Of a stretch of DNA of 64,000 nt, positions 1-13,708 are shown in pieces. The position numbers and the translations under genes are program-made. Within the stretch, counting starts at the first letter, position 1; each line of letters opens with the position of its first letter. Below the pieces are notes generated by a model, which saw only the letters and a list, made by a program, of their open reading frames with translations, made no database searches and was not told where the DNA came from. This DNA comes from Adineta vaga (lineage: Eukaryota > Rotifera), in the NCBI GenBank assembly GCA_021613535.1, contig CP075495.1, forward strand, positions 11,594,001 to 11,658,000. The letters are read 5' to 3'.

Positions 1-3000
1 TTCGTCATATCGAAAATATCAATGTTGGTTTATTACGTCATTCAATAAAATTTATTGATATTGCATCGAAACAAATTGATGACGAAGCTCAACGTATGTT
101 ATCTGATCTACGTGATGTTCGTGTAAGTAAATCAATTTTTATGAAAGAAGAGAAAAAAAAGTTTCTTTTTTTTGAAAACAATAACAACGTAATCTAGGTA
201 CCTGCGATATTGCCTGAAACGAGTATTATTCGATATACAGTTCAATGGTCAGATGAAGATGGTTTAAATAAAAATGTGCATGCAGATTATTTACAAGATT
301 TTATTGATACATTTTATCGACGAATTATTGATTTAATTGATCGAGGTGTTGGACAACAGAAAAGTTTAGCTGCCAATCGGTAATAATTTGCATATTAGGG
401 AATTACATTGATTGATAATCGAATAAAATGATCTTTATACTTATAGAGTTACACTGAAATTCTTCAACAACTTCATGTAGTCAATAATTTCAGTCAAGAT
501 TTTCAAGGACGTACGGATATTCTTGAACGTGTACGCCATTATGTTCAAGGTACTTCAAAACAACCCTTAGTTCTATGGGGTGAAGGTGGTTGTGGAAAAT
601 CAAGTGTGTTAGCAAAAATAGCATCGGAGTCAACTTCATGGCTTCTATCAAAAACTTGTACGCCAATACGACTCGTTCGATTTCTCGGTACAACGCCGGA
701 TAGTTCATCGATTGGTCCATTATTACGTAGCGTCTGTCAACAATTAAGTTATGTATATCAAGTGCCAGACAATACCATTCCTGTTGAATTATCACAATTA
801 ACTAATCATTTTAAACGTTTATTAGAAAAGGCAACAGTAGATAAGCCTTTGTGCATGTTTTTTGATTCATTAGATCAATTATCATCAGCTGATGGTGCAC
901 ATTCGATGTCTTGGTTACCACCAACGTTACCAAATCATGTTAAACTTGTATGAAAAGAACACATGTCTATTCCTTATGGAAAATAATTTATCATTATATT
1001 CTTTTCTAGATAGTGTCAACATTACCTGGCATATTCAATATATTAAATACACTTCGAAATTTAATTGATAGTCGAGAAAATTTCGTTCAGGTAAATATCT
1101 CTTCATTGATAAAGTTATATTTTGAATTGCGTGTATTTCTATATTTAGATTAAACCATTGGGTGAAGAATTAGGTAAAATTGTTCTGAAAGCATGGTTAG
1201 CTCGTCACAATCGAACAATAACTGACACACAATGGTATGTATTTTCAATTAGAAATTCTCTCTTTTACGTGAAAAACAAAAACATTCTTGTCGTTAGGTC
1301 ATTAGTTCATGAAAGATTGGCTGAATGTAATATACCTTTATATGTAAAGTTAGTATTTGATGAAATTAAATTATGGAAATCTTATACAAAAACAGAAGAA
1401 AAAGATTTGGCAAAATCGGTTTCAACTTCAATTAATAAATTACTAGGTCGAATAGAAAATGCACATGGACATATTTTAGTTGAACATGCTCTATCATATA
1501 TAACAGCATCCAAATCAGGTTTAAGTGAAGCAGAATTAGAAGATTTAATATCATTGGATGAAACAGTTTTAAATGATGTTTATCAATATCATTTACCACC
1601 TATTCGACGTATTCCACCGTTACTGTGGACTCGAATTAGAAATGATTTACCAAATTATTTGGTTGAAAGAGAAGCGGAAGGTGTTAGTGTTGTGAGTTGG
1701 TATCATCGACAATTTGCAGAAGGTAAATATCTAAGTAGAAAGTTAAAGTAATGTTTTAAGTTGAAAAGAATATAAGTATGAAATGTGTTGATGATTAGTT
1801 TTGTATATTCTATCTATTCTATTGAATTTGTGATAAAATAATTTTCTCTATTAACAGTCTCTCATGAACGTTATTTGGCAAATTCTGATGAACGTCGTAC
1901 ATATCATTCGCAAATGGCTGATTATTTTCTTGGTATATGGGCTGGTTGTCCTAAACCATTTCAATTTTCTGACAATCAAAAACGTATGTTTAATTTAACA
2001 TCAACTGACGGTGAAGCTGATCGTAAAGTACCAGCACAGCCCTTGATATTCGCAACGAATAATGCCTCAGCAACAGTCGATGTATCAACAGTTCGTTATA
2101 ATTTACGTAAATTAAGTGAATTACCATTTCAATTAATACGTGCACAACGTGAAGAAGATTTATATACTCATGTTTTATTTAATTATGATTTTATTCATGC
2201 AAAATTATCCTGTATGCCATTGAACTTATGTATTTTTGATTATGAAAGTGCATTGGAATCTGTTTATCATAAAGAAGTAAATAATATTGAAGGAAAATCG
2301 AAAGAAAATTTCATGAATTTTTGTAGGTTAAATTAATGAGTGATGCACTTCGATTATCAAGTTCAGTTTTAGCAGCTGATCCAAGTAATTTACCATGTCA
2401 AATTATTGGTCGTCTACTTCCATTTTATACTACATGTCGAAAAATTGCTTCATTCATTGATCAATGTGAAAGTACTGGTTTGCAAGTAATGGGGCTCGTA
2501 CCAGCATTTAATACATTAGCATCACCGGGCGGTCCACTTGTTTATTCACTAGAAGCACATCAATTTGCTGTTTATGGTCTTGAAGTAGTTTCAGCTGGTC
2601 AATATCTTTTGACAGTTTCGAGTAAATTTATTGTTTTTGATTTATCAAGTGGTGATATTGTGCGAATTATTGATCCAAAAATTGAAGGTATTATGACATT
2701 TCTAGCTGTTGCACCTGATCAACGATACTGTATTACGACAACAATAAGTAATCAATATATTATATGTAATCTCTTAACTGGAGAATTTATTCTACGTGAT
2801 TATCAACCATCGTCAACGAATCAACAACAAATCGGTGGTGGCGCAATGAAATCTATTAATAAAACAAATACTGGATCACCAAGTGATCCCTTATTAGGTG
2901 CAGCTGTTAGCAATACTCATTTTGCATTGTGGACAGCGAAAGTATATCAAGTATATACGAATAAAGGTATGAGTTCGAGTTTTTATTTCGATGAAGATCG

Positions 3001-5339
3001 AAGAAACGATTATGGCATCATTTTGAATCGGAAATTGAAAAAACGTTTATTTTTCTGTAACATTTGTTTCATGTAGGTGAATTACTTACAACTCAAATGA
3101 CACGTTATCAAATCATTCAAATTGAAGTATTAGACGGCCCTGAAGTAGAAATAGTCTGTCGATCAGAAGATGTTAAAGATGATCAAGATGTAGTTCGTGA
3201 TCGTTTAGTAATTGATTATTCTTTTGTTCCACCTATCGATTATTCAACTGATACAAATAATACTAATGAAAATACTCCTCCACGTTGTTTAACTGGTGGT
3301 AGAAAAAATATTCATAGTGCACTTGTCTTAACACGTGATAAGCGACGCATGTATACATGTTGCGAAATCAATGATAATAATGTGGAAATGTATCTGAATA
3401 AATCACATCCAATTAATTATACAACTCAACGCATTTGGGCATTTGATCATCAATTATATGAGAATAAAGATCGGTCAGTTTGAGTTTTGTTCGGAAAAGT
3501 TTTTGTATCTTTGATAGTTTGATTCTTTTTTTCACAGAATATTTTCATTTATTCTAAGTAATGATGAAAATTATCTTATGGCAGTGACTTTTAAAGGTTT
3601 TAAAATCTTTTCATTTCGATCATATTTATGGAAAACATGTTTATTACCTGGAAGTGTACGTAATATAATGAGTGGTACAAAACGTTTAACATATACTGCT
3701 GCATTTTCTCATGATAATCGGTAATTTTTTGAAAGATTCTATCTTTTTCGATATCGAGACTTCTATTCTTTAGTTACTGTATTGCCTGTGTTAAATCAAG
3801 TGTTTACATATTTGAAATTGAATGGGGTGATTTATTAGCATCATTCGATTCCCATTTCGGTCGTATACTTGTTTTAAAATGTTTATCAACAGCTACGGGT
3901 GGAAATAATTATATTATAACAACTGGTATGGATAAAACGACAAAAGTATGGAATTTACAAAATGCACGAGAAAAATCAATAACAATTGCACAATTAGATA
4001 AAACAATTGAAATGATGCATATTTCTACAGAAACTCAAATTATTCTTGCACAAACACGTACACAATTGTGTTTATTCGATATGAAAAATGGATCAATTCT
4101 TGGACAGTTATCTGCTAATCCACATGGATCAATATATCAATGTAGGATTCGTAATTTTAACTAGAAGAAATTATTATTTTAAGATATATATATATAGGTA
4201 CAACGATGTGTACTAATGGTTTATTTGCAGCATCAGCTGAATCTGGTAATCTTGTACTATGGGATATTGAAGAGAGAAAACCAAGTTTTGTAACACCATT
4301 AAAAAATGTTTGTCAACTTCTTCTTCATTCAGCTGAAACAATGGTAAAAGGAAAATTTAATAAATCTTTCTCATCAAAGATATTTTTTTAGGTATTAGTT
4401 TTAACTTGTGAAGCAGCTGTAGCTGCTGTTCCTAGTGCATCAAATAATGCACCAGCAGGTAATACTTATCTTGGTCAAACTGTTCGAGCTGTTTCATATG
4501 CATTACCTGATGGTGATATTGTCTATGAAATTACATCGAATATTAAACGTATGAATCAACCAAAAAAAGTTGCATGTACAGCCGAAGATTCATATATTAT
4601 TTGTATTGAAGAGAAGAAAAATAGTGAAGTATTGGCATTATACGATCCAATGACAGGTGAACATGTATATAATATTAAATTGAATTATTCAGGTTATAAA
4701 GATATAACATCAATGGTACCAATTCCGAAACAACCTTATCTTGTTGGTTTAATTGATGTAGAGAAAGGTGTGGTGATGAATCTTAGAGATAAAAAGGTAA
4801 AAAGATTACTTGAAAAAAAAACTAAAATGAATGTTAGAATTGGAATCTAAAAATTTTTGATACAGGTTCACATAGTTTTACCGAAATGGAGTGGTCAAAT
4901 ATCGAATGATGGTAAATATGGTTTATATGCTCCAACACGTGGTGGCCTTGAAATATTTGATTTTCGTAATGGTAAAGTAGTTCGTACTTTAATTGGCAAA
5001 GTTGCTGAAGGTGTATTCGATGTGATCACATTTTTTACACCAACCAATCAACATGTTATCTATTACAATAAAGGTAAACGTACTATTCGTGTATTTCGTT
5101 CAATTGATGGTCGACAAATTGCTGATATGAGATGTCCAGCAAAAGTTCGACAAGCTTGTGCAACACATGATGGACGAGCTTTAGTTGTTGGATATGAAGA
5201 TGGAGCTGTACAAATGTTTTTAATTGTTGATCCTTATGAACCATCAACGATTGCTTATTTAAAACAATGGAGAGAACAACAATTCGAATCAGCAATGGAA
5301 TCTACATCTCAAGAAACTGTTGAAAAACCATCTGAATAA
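1..5339 (+). CDS. NACHT and WD repeat domain-containing protein (NWD family), 5'-truncated
   Basis: Large STAND-type NTPase whose 5' end lies outside the window. About 14 exons can be joined, with introns such as 123-197, 381-448 and 2276-2326. The order is: an N-terminal helical part; a NACHT module with Walker A GEGGCGKS (about 578-603) and a Walker B-like stretch FFDSLDQL (about 857-880); a winged-helix-like segment containing RRIPPLLWTRIRNDL and SWYHRQF (about 1600-1720); then from about 2.5 kb to the end a series of degenerate WD40 blades (for example TTGMDKTTKVWNL and GNLVLWDIEE). The LPxLW...L..YLVER...HRQF pattern is typical of the NWD1/NWD2 family. Family members are thought to form oligomeric signalling platforms; the ligand here is unknown. 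The ending QETVEKPSE precedes TAA. The family call is firm. Whether it is closer to NWD1 or NWD2 cannot be told. Confidence 0.85.
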
Positions 5340-6759
5340 ACCATGACATGACATTTCTTAACTGTTGTCTTTTGTTATTCTACTACAATTTCAAATTAAT
5401 TTACATATTTAATAAGTTTTTTTCTTTCTCATTTCACATCATAGATGAAAGAAACAAAAGAGATTAATCACTTTGAAATAAAAAGTTCAATGAGACAATA
5501 ATGACACTAAAAATAATTCTTCACTATTTATAGAACGTATATTTTTATCAATGTTGAAATAAGCAGATTTCTTTTCGGAGAAGAGCATCATATCTTTTCC
5601 ATATTTCATTTAATTACATTCCTACTAGATTGTATTTATCATAATAGAATAGTGAAATGCCACAATCAATTTACATAAAACTCAGTAAGTTCTTTTATGT
5701 TAATTATGTTGAAAATATCGACAATAGAAGTTAAAATAGTTCCATCTGTCATGTTTCCGTTAATCTAATGGATTGTACTTCAAGTATTCTTTAAAGTTTA
5801 GACTATAATGAGTAGATATAAGACGATGAAAAGTAAGTATATTGTAAACATCAACCGCATGCTAACGAATACGTTGTAAATTTATCTATATTATACTAGA
5901 CTTTGAATATATTTCTCATTGTACTTTTCTATTGAGAACAAACGAGTTGTTCATTATCAATATGAGTGTTTATAACAAGATTATACTGTATGAATTATGA
6001 ATCTACATAAGGATTTATTTGATTCCAATGATTAGTTTATCCTATGAAGAAAATATGCGCACGAGATAAATAAAAAACTGGAATTAGGACTAAAGTAAAA
6101 GATTACACATCTGTTCATGTGAAAACAGTTATTGTAGTAAATACCACTGTCAGAAAGTAGAAATGTCATGTGAAGGAGGTATTCTGATAGGCAGGCTTGA
6201 TGATACTTTTTATTAGTCAAAGTTTTATTTATATAATATGTGATGTCTTATGTTTTCAAGTAACAGTTCTTTGATTCAATCATTCGAGTTATAGTATCTT
6301 CTTCTGTGTAAATTTCATTTTTTCGTCTCTAGAAGAAAATACGCTTATTCAAATGAGAACGATAATAATCATCATCATATCTCAACATAGGAAAAAATAT
6401 TCAAATTTAAGTCGTTTATCTTCTTTTTTCATTAGTACGACCAAATGGTAGTGTTAGTATGTGACTATGCTTAATATTCATCGAAAATAACAAAAATTTT
6501 AAGTAAGAAAATAATGCATAAACATGACGACAATAGAATATTTCTTTTGCTTAACAGCGCCATCTTTCGTTGTCTTGAATTTTGCTTCCGTTAACTACGA
6601 ATCATTGTTCAAGTCATCTAATGTTCGTAAATAAACATGTAAATACATCCTGTATGTAAGATTTCTTCGATTATGATCCTTTAGTGATAGTGTTCTGATT
6701 AATTATATAATTTAATCGTGTGTTTAATATATCTGAATGTTTGTTTTGTAGAAGTTAAC
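5340..6759. other. Intergenic, no gene seen
   Basis: AT-rich spacer between the NWD-like gene and ATG4. It holds the NWD 3'UTR and the ATG4 promoter and leader. A TTTTGTAG splice-acceptor-like site just before the ATG4 start suggests a 5'UTR intron. No convincing open frame. Confidence 0.5.
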
Positions 6760-9035
6760 ATGGCAGAAGAAAATTCCAATGGTTATTTCAATCCTCGTTA
6801 TAAAGCTCAATCAACATCTCAACTTCTAACACCTGATTCAATTATTGTTAAGTCTATTCCATCTACACCATCGCCTTCTTCATCAACATCGTCATTAGCT
6901 GCGTCAAATAGTCCAAAAAATAGTCTATCATCCTTTTTAAAAATTCCATTACCAAGTCGAAAATCAACAGTTCCACAACCAACAGAAGATCGTTTTATTA
7001 TGACAATTATTAAAAGTCCATCAAATAATAGACAACGTATGTCATCGAATTCTTCGAATGATCTTACTACAGCAGCAACAACAACAATAACAACAAACGC
7101 CATACAACAAACAGTAACAACAATGAATGAAGAATCTGGAAATAATAGTAAATTTTTTAAAAATAAAGTTACTGCTGCATTTAATCATATGAAATATCGT
7201 AAGTTTTGAAAATAACTTATTCGAATTATTTAATTTTGTTTTTCTCTATTTTTCATCAGGTTGGGTCGTACGTATGAGACCAAATTTTCGAACGAATGAA
7301 TCACCTATTTATTTTCTGGGAAAGATTTTCAATGGAAAAGATGGTAGATCATATTTACCTGAATTTTTATTAAGAAATTAATTAAATTTATTTTTATTTT
7401 TATTTTAGAATCAGCATATGATGATATGCCTCGTCCCTATAGTGAACAATCTTATGCCAGTTTTTTAAAATCATTTTCACAACGAATCTATCTTTCCTAT
7501 CGAAAACAATTCGAACCATTAACTGGTTTAACACGTAGTGGAGATCCAATAACATCCGATTGTGGTTGGGGTTGTATGATACGTTGTGCTCAAATGTTAC
7601 TTGCTCAAACATTACTTATTCATCTGACAAATACAATTAATTTACCACACTCAAATATACAAATGTCCGATAAATGTAATCTATAAGAACGAAATGAAAA
7701 TCAATATTGATTTGATTTGAAACGTTTCTATTTTAGGTCCACGACGAAACTCACTTGAATGTTTTCGAAATGCAAATCGAGCAAATCGACGAACGCAAAT
7801 TTATACAGATATCATTCGATTATTTGGTGATTTTCCTAATGCTAAATGTCCATTTGGAATTCATAAGTAGGATTGAAATTATTTTCAATGAGATTAAAAC
7901 AATTTTTTCCATGATGATTCATTTAGAATTGTTGACATTGGTACTACACATGGTATTCGTCCGGGTGATTTTTTTGGACCAGTGAGTGCAGCACATTGTT
8001 TGAAAGAAGCTTTTCAAACAGCTGTTGAATTGAATCAAATATCAGATATGCTCCGAATTTATATCAGTCAAGATGCGATCAGTATGTTTTGATTTCTTTT
8101 CTATCTGCAGATTTTCTATTCAATATTTCTAGTTTATCGACAAGATGTTATTGATTTATGTTCAGCACCATCGACTGCATCGAAAGAGAAATCTTCTGAA
8201 TTGTCAACAAATTCAACTGAAAATCAGATTAGCAGTTGGTCAACATCTGTACTTATTCTCGTCCCATTAAGATTAGGTTTAAATGAACTTGATTTAACTT
8301 ATGAATTTTATTTAAAAGAAGCATTAAAATTATCTCAAACAGTTGGCATTATTGGTGGAAGTCCACGACATGCTGTTTATATTCTTGGTTATCAAGATGA
8401 AAGTTTTATTGATCTTGATCCACATTTTAGTCAAACAACTGTTAATGTTCTTGATGATAATTTTGATTTATCGGTATGATCAAGAAAATAGGAATAGGGA
8501 AAAAGAATTTCTACTCTCTTCTCTTCTAGAGTTATTCATGTACATCACCGAAAAGATTAACTGCAAAAAAAATGGATCCAAGTTGTACATTAGGATTTTA
8601 TTGTCGTGATAAAGCTGATTTTGAAATGTTTTGTGCGCAAGTAATTCGTGACACTGAAAAATCATTTCATGATTGTAGTTTTGATCATTTTAGTGGAATC
8701 ATATTTGTCATATGGCAACCGATGATCGACGTACTTGTCCAATATTTCGTATTGAACGTGGAACATTTCAAGAAAATCATGCACGTGTCTTAAATTTTGA
8801 TTATCCATCATTAAATGATGAAGAGAATGTTTTTCTTCGTGTAACTAAACTGCCAGCGTCAGGTAGTAATTCTCCTCTATCAATGTCAAATTCTTATTCA
8901 TCGAAAAAGTCCAGTTCATCAACACATCAATCTCATGAAATATGGAATGATAATAACCGATTATACAATGAACATTCAACAAAAAATCATCGTACTCGAA
9001 AACATTCTCTCTCCGATGATTATGTATTCTTATAG
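6760..9035 (+). CDS. ATG4: Cysteine protease ATG4 (ATG4C/D type)
   Basis: Autophagy cysteine protease (peptidase C54) that trims ATG8/LC3 precursors and delipidates ATG8-PE. The start chosen is ATG 6760 ([10 protein letters not shown]), just after a probable 5'UTR acceptor. Residues 1-145 are a Ser/Thr-rich extension. Then come [10 protein letters not shown], the catalytic-Cys block [11 protein letters not shown] (about 7555-7585), [29 protein letters not shown], and the catalytic Asp/His block IDLDPHFSQ (about 8410-8435). The extreme C-terminus SDDYVFL is an acidic LIR-like motif that lines up with the EDFVFL-type tail of ATG4D and EEFVLL of ATG4C, which supports the subfamily call. About nine exons. 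One join near 8641-8693 is uncertain: the frame changes there, and a 53-nt intron from GTAATT to TTTTAG restores it. Confidence 0.9.
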
Positions 9036-9545
9036 TTTCGAAACAAAATCTTTCTTCTTTTGTTGCCTATGAATTCTAGTCAATATAACGTGTGCAATGA
9101 GATTCCTTTCAATTGTTCAGGTTCTAAATCTGTTGTAAATCGTTCATCGAAATATTTATGTATGCATGTATATGTACGTTATTGTTATTTCTTTCTTTCT
9201 TTCTTTCTCTCTTCTTTTGTCGTTGGGAAGTGTGGGTGCTGTAAGATATATTTATCTATGTATCTACTTTGTCCGATTAATATACATATAAGAATGAAAC
9301 ATCGAGATTAATTATTGTATCAATGAACAGGTGTTTTTTTTCGTTCTAGATGCTTTCATCATTGATGATTATCTTGCAAGTATTTTTAAAATAGAAATTT
9401 GATTATTTCAATGATCTTTATTTTAGTACCTTGTTGGTTAATGCAGGAGCAATTCTTAACGTGAACGTGTAATTTATTTCATCTAAACAATTTCATGTAA
9501 AATTGATTTTTTTTTGTTGATAGAAAACGAAGAGAAGTTGGTTTT
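9036..9545. other. Intergenic with CTTT microsatellite
   Basis: ATG4 3'UTR and spacer. There is a short (CTTT)n tract at about 9190-9210. The open frame at 9060-9311 is low-complexity and shows no family signature. Confidence 0.4.
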
Positions 9546-9904
<359 letters not shown>

Positions 9905-10558
9905 TCATCATAGTCACATACGCGCGAGATGATTGACAGTACAATGTTAAATATACACACATGTTAATATCAGGAGATGTACTTTTTTTCTCGTTATTTA
10001 AAATAAAAAATTCGGTTTCTTTTCTTTTTTTGTTTAATTTCATTTTTTCTTTGTCTTTCTGAAGTATATATTTCTCTCTTTTTTTTTGTTCTAGAGAAAT
10101 GTGTCAATTTATTTTGTCATCATGATTGGACTGCTCTCTCTCTCTCTTTCTCTTCTTGATGTTTGATAAAGTTACTAGTATTTCTTTTCGACATCTAATT
10201 ACTACTTGTCTTTGATTAACATCTAACTTCGTGCTATACTTTCGTGACAATCATCTCGTTTATTATTGGTTCAATCGAGACATTTAACTAATAACTAGAG
10301 ATGTTCGTTTTTTTTTCTTCATTCATATACAAAAAAAAACATACATAAATTTATTCCTTTCGTCGTTCAAATGTACATCTCGTACAAGTCTTCTCATTTT
10401 TCTTTCTCTTTCTTCTCTCATTTGTATGTATAGAGTTGACCTCGAAACATCATCATTATCACTATCTGTAAAATAGAAGATTGATAATCAGAAGAATATT
10501 AACTAAACAGAGAAATTTTTCTTATTCTTCTTCTAGATTCACTATCGGATGTGTGTCG
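9905..10558. other. Intergenic / leader of ZDHHC gene
   Basis: Pyrimidine-rich spacer with TTTC and CTCT tracts (about 10130-10155). TTCTTCTAG at about 10528-10536 is a likely 5'UTR splice acceptor for the palmitoyltransferase. No coding signal. Confidence 0.4.
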
Positions 10559-12375
10559 ATGTCACCACAATTACCAGAAAGACAGATGGTGACCACACCA
10601 TCATCATATTTGTCAGATGTTGAAATGAAACCACAGAAAAATCGATCTCATCGTCGTCGTCAAAAATTGTGTACAACACAACGTCTTCCAGCAACGTTTG
10701 CATGGCTTCTTCTATTATCAACTTCATTCGCTTATTGGATCTGTATCTTTCCAGAAATTCTCATTGTTCTACCACAATTTTTACCACTACTAATTTTTCA
10801 TTGTGTTTTATTTGTTCTTGTTTGTGCAAATTTCACCCTTGCGACATTTATGGATCCAGTAAATATTTCGATTTCTATTGAAAAAGAAATTCATCATTTT
10901 TTTTTCTAGGGCATTTATCAACAATCATTAAAAAATGAACATAAGAATGTTAGTTTCTATACTCGCTCAAACAAGCGTAAAGGTGGAATTGAAATAAATG
11001 ATGATGATGATGATGATGATTTTGATGATCCACAATCACGCCTTGTTCGTATAAGAGATGGTAAGTTCTCATTTTCGTTTTCTCTTTATTTATATTTAAT
11101 GATATATAATTCAGGATCGGTTTACATCAAATATTGTCGTACCTGTAAAATATTTCGTCCACCACGATGCTCACACTGTTCGATATGTGAACGATGTATT
11201 GATGTAAGTTTAATTCGATTGATGAATATTCGATTTAAATATAATGAAACAATGACCTTGTTTTGCATATTTCTTTCTTCATTTTTTTTTGTTCTCATTA
11301 TAGACCTTCGACCATCATTGTCCTTGGTTAAATAATTGTGTTGGTATGTCATAGAGAGTTCAGTGTTAGGAACCAAAAAAGAGACAAATTGTTCTTCTTT
11401 TTTCAACGAGCCAATGAAGCGTGATTTTTGAAAAAAAAAGAAAAAATATGACATTTAAATGGATGAGAATGAGCCTGATACACTCATCAATAGTAGAATT
11501 ACTGAATCTTCTCTTTTGTTTTTAAATAGGTCGCCGTAATTATCGTTACTTCTTTCAATTTTTATTCTTTCTATGTATCCATATGATATTACTTTTTGTA
11601 TTCTGTCTCTATTATGTTCTTCATGATCGTCATCATAAATTAGTTATACCAAATTTTTCGTCATTACCATCTAATAATCCTTTATTAAAAAGACAAAACG
11701 ATTATTCATCATCGATATATTTTGCCAACAAAACAACATTTGTTGGTTTTTCGGACTATCGATTTATTCTATGTATTATCTTACTTGTTCTTCTTGGTTT
11801 AATGGCCATACCACTTGGTGGTTTAACAGGTTTTCACATCTATTTAATAGCACAAGGACGAACAACAAATGAACAAGTTACAGGAAAATTCCGTATTCAA
11901 AATGACATATTTAATGGTGGATGTTGGAAAAATTTCTGTTATGCTCTATGTCAACCGATCTATCCTCGATTACAAGCACCGAAAATAAAACGTTATGATG
12001 TCGATGTATTTACACAAATGGCATATGGGAAAATGAAATATAAAATATCGAATAATGGTTATGAAGGAAATAGTCAATTGAATCATATGACGAATGTGCA
12101 TCTTAATCCAATGGATGACAAAAGTAAGAAATGAACTGTTTTGAACAAAGTGATGTTCAATCACAGGATATGTTAGAAGGAAAAAGCAGGATACGAATCT
12201 ATCGATTAATTCATCTATACGGATAATTACATTTCTACTTGTAGGCAGTAGTTTATTTTATAGTTTATATTCAGTGAACTATGATAGTACAATATAAAAA
12301 GTCATGAAATAGATTCTTCAGATAAGTTTTTTTTTAAATACCTGCAAGGTATTCGAAGACCAACAATTTTCAATC

Positions 12376-12406
<31 letters not shown>

Positions 12407-12968
12407 CAATTTTATTATAGTTCGTCAATACAATAATCCACTTCATATTTCTCATCAAAAGGTAAATAAATATTTAAAAATCTTGAACTATTCTATTTCT
12501 TCAATTTCATAGCCATCATCATCGGCATCTTCAGCATCTGTCACATCTTCATCTTCGATTCAACCTATGAAAAAATCTCTAATACATCAAACCAAAAAGC
12601 CTGAATATGATTCTATGCGTCGTAGTCTATCGAATATGTCTCTATCTTCACGTTGTTCATATGATAATGTTGATGAGAATGATGATGATCTTCATCAACC
12701 ATTACCATATTATAGTAATAATAACAATAATAATAATTCGAAACAAATGAAAAGAATCTATATGAATCAAAATTCTATTCAAGCTGATAATGTCTCAACA
12801 AATAGTATGGCAACATTACGTACAGATTCTTATCGTCAAGCTCATCCGTTACAATCGTTTGCATATGATTATCCCAAACGGCCATTAATATCTCAAATCA
12901 ATCAAGCAACCGATCAACAAAATCGAAGCAAATTAAATGGAAATAAACATTATGAAATATCTGTTTGA
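10559..12968 (+). CDS. ZDHHC5/8-like: DHHC palmitoyltransferase, ZDHHC5/8-like
   Basis: Membrane S-acyltransferase that transfers palmitate to protein cysteines. The start taken is ATG 10559 ([10 protein letters not shown]), after a probable 5'UTR acceptor. Two membrane helices come first, followed by an Asp run (about 10998-11022) in the cytosolic loop. Next is the zinc-binding [19 protein letters not shown]...CERC, with the catalytic DHHC at 11310-11321 split from its upstream half by an intron, then [13 protein letters not shown], two more helices, and [10 protein letters not shown] (about 11860-11890). The [10 protein letters not shown] block plus a long polar tail is the signature of the ZDHHC5/ZDHHC8 group, usually at the plasma membrane. 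The tail is spliced over a 295-nt intron (from 12125) into Ser/Asn-rich exons ending HYEISV. A retained-intron form would stop at 12134. About 550 residues. Confidence 0.9.
12376..12405. repeat. (TAA)n microsatellite inside a ZDHHC intron
   Basis: About ten consecutive TAA/AAT units lie within the 3' intron of the palmitoyltransferase, a short distance before its acceptor. Confidence 0.9.
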
Positions 12969-13324
12969 AAATAAACAAAAAAATCAAGTTTTCTCTGTGA
13001 TTATTAAAGATATTTATTTTCTATAATCTGTTTGTTTATTGTGAATATGAATTATGTTAGAAGTTTCCTTGTTGTTGTTGTTGTTTTTCATGTCGTCAGT
13101 GTTATAAAGATTATTTCTTTGAAAAAAAACCATGAACGCGTGTTTGTGTATGTACATAGGTATATATATATACATCATGGAATTCTGTATTTCTACTTGG
13201 TTCTTTGTATTGTATAGAAAATAAGAAAGATTTTTGTTTGCTGTTCGAATTTTTTGTTTCTCTTTAAAAAAGAGGCAATGAAAGTAAAAGAGAAAAAAAA
13301 CACATCTTTATTTCTGTTTTTATT
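12969..13324. other. Convergent intergenic spacer
   Basis: 3' flanks of the palmitoyltransferase (+) and the cystine-knot hormone gene (-). It contains short GTT and TATA-type runs and no coding signal. Confidence 0.4.
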
Positions 13325-13708
13325 CTAAAGATATTCTGAACATCTATCACTGCATCGTTTACATTCACATTGAGTCACAAGATAATATTTAATTGCTTGA
13401 AATTGTTTGTTTTGACATAGAACGTGAGTTTCATGTGATTTTGTTGCACTTGGTGAACAACAATGTACATTATGTTTATATCGATGTTGGCCAGATGTGT
13501 GACGCCAATCATAAACGAGATGTTCTTCGGAATAGCAGTGACCACGACATCGTGTTGTTTGAATTGAAATCGAATAATTCAAACAATTTCGAAGATAGAC
13601 TGTTTCATTGTAAGATTCAACGCCACAATCATGCATTGTGGAACTTCTCGATACGATTGTGTAAGTTGAGAATATTAGGAAAAAAAAGATCATGAAAAAT
13701 CCAGTCAT
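13325..13708 (-). CDS. Cystine-knot glycoprotein hormone, alpha-2 (GPA2/thyrostimulin alpha)-like
   Basis: Single-exon, 127-residue secreted protein. Residues 1-20 (MTGFFMIFFFLIFSTYTIVS) form a signal peptide. Cysteines fall at 28, 42, 54, 58, 83, 84, 98, 114, 116, 119 and 123. The pattern C-x13-C-x11-C-x3-C-x24-CC-x13-C-x15-C-x-C-x2-C fits the cystine knot of glycoprotein hormone alpha subunits: RCRGHC matches the CxGHC box, KHNVHCCSP the RHN...QCC box, and QCECKRC the CxCxxC end. Potential N-glycosylation sites are NET (34) and NYS (44). In other animals GPA2 pairs with GPB5 and activates an LGR1-type receptor (family knowledge); neither partner is in this window. Bursicon or another DAN-type knot is the main alternative, but the RHN..CC box favours GPA2. 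Confidence 0.72.
   Translation of the reverse strand: MTGFFMIFFFLIFSTYTIVSRSSTMHDCGVESYNETVYLRNCLNYSISIQTTRCRGHCYSEEHLVYDWRHTSGQHRYKHNVHCCSPSATKSHETHVLCQNKQFQAIKYYLVTQCECKRCSDRCSEYL

Noticed and set aside
13393-13695. 100-codon plus-strand frame over the hormone gene
   Set aside because: The minus-strand frame has a signal peptide and a full cystine-knot pattern; the plus frame has neither.
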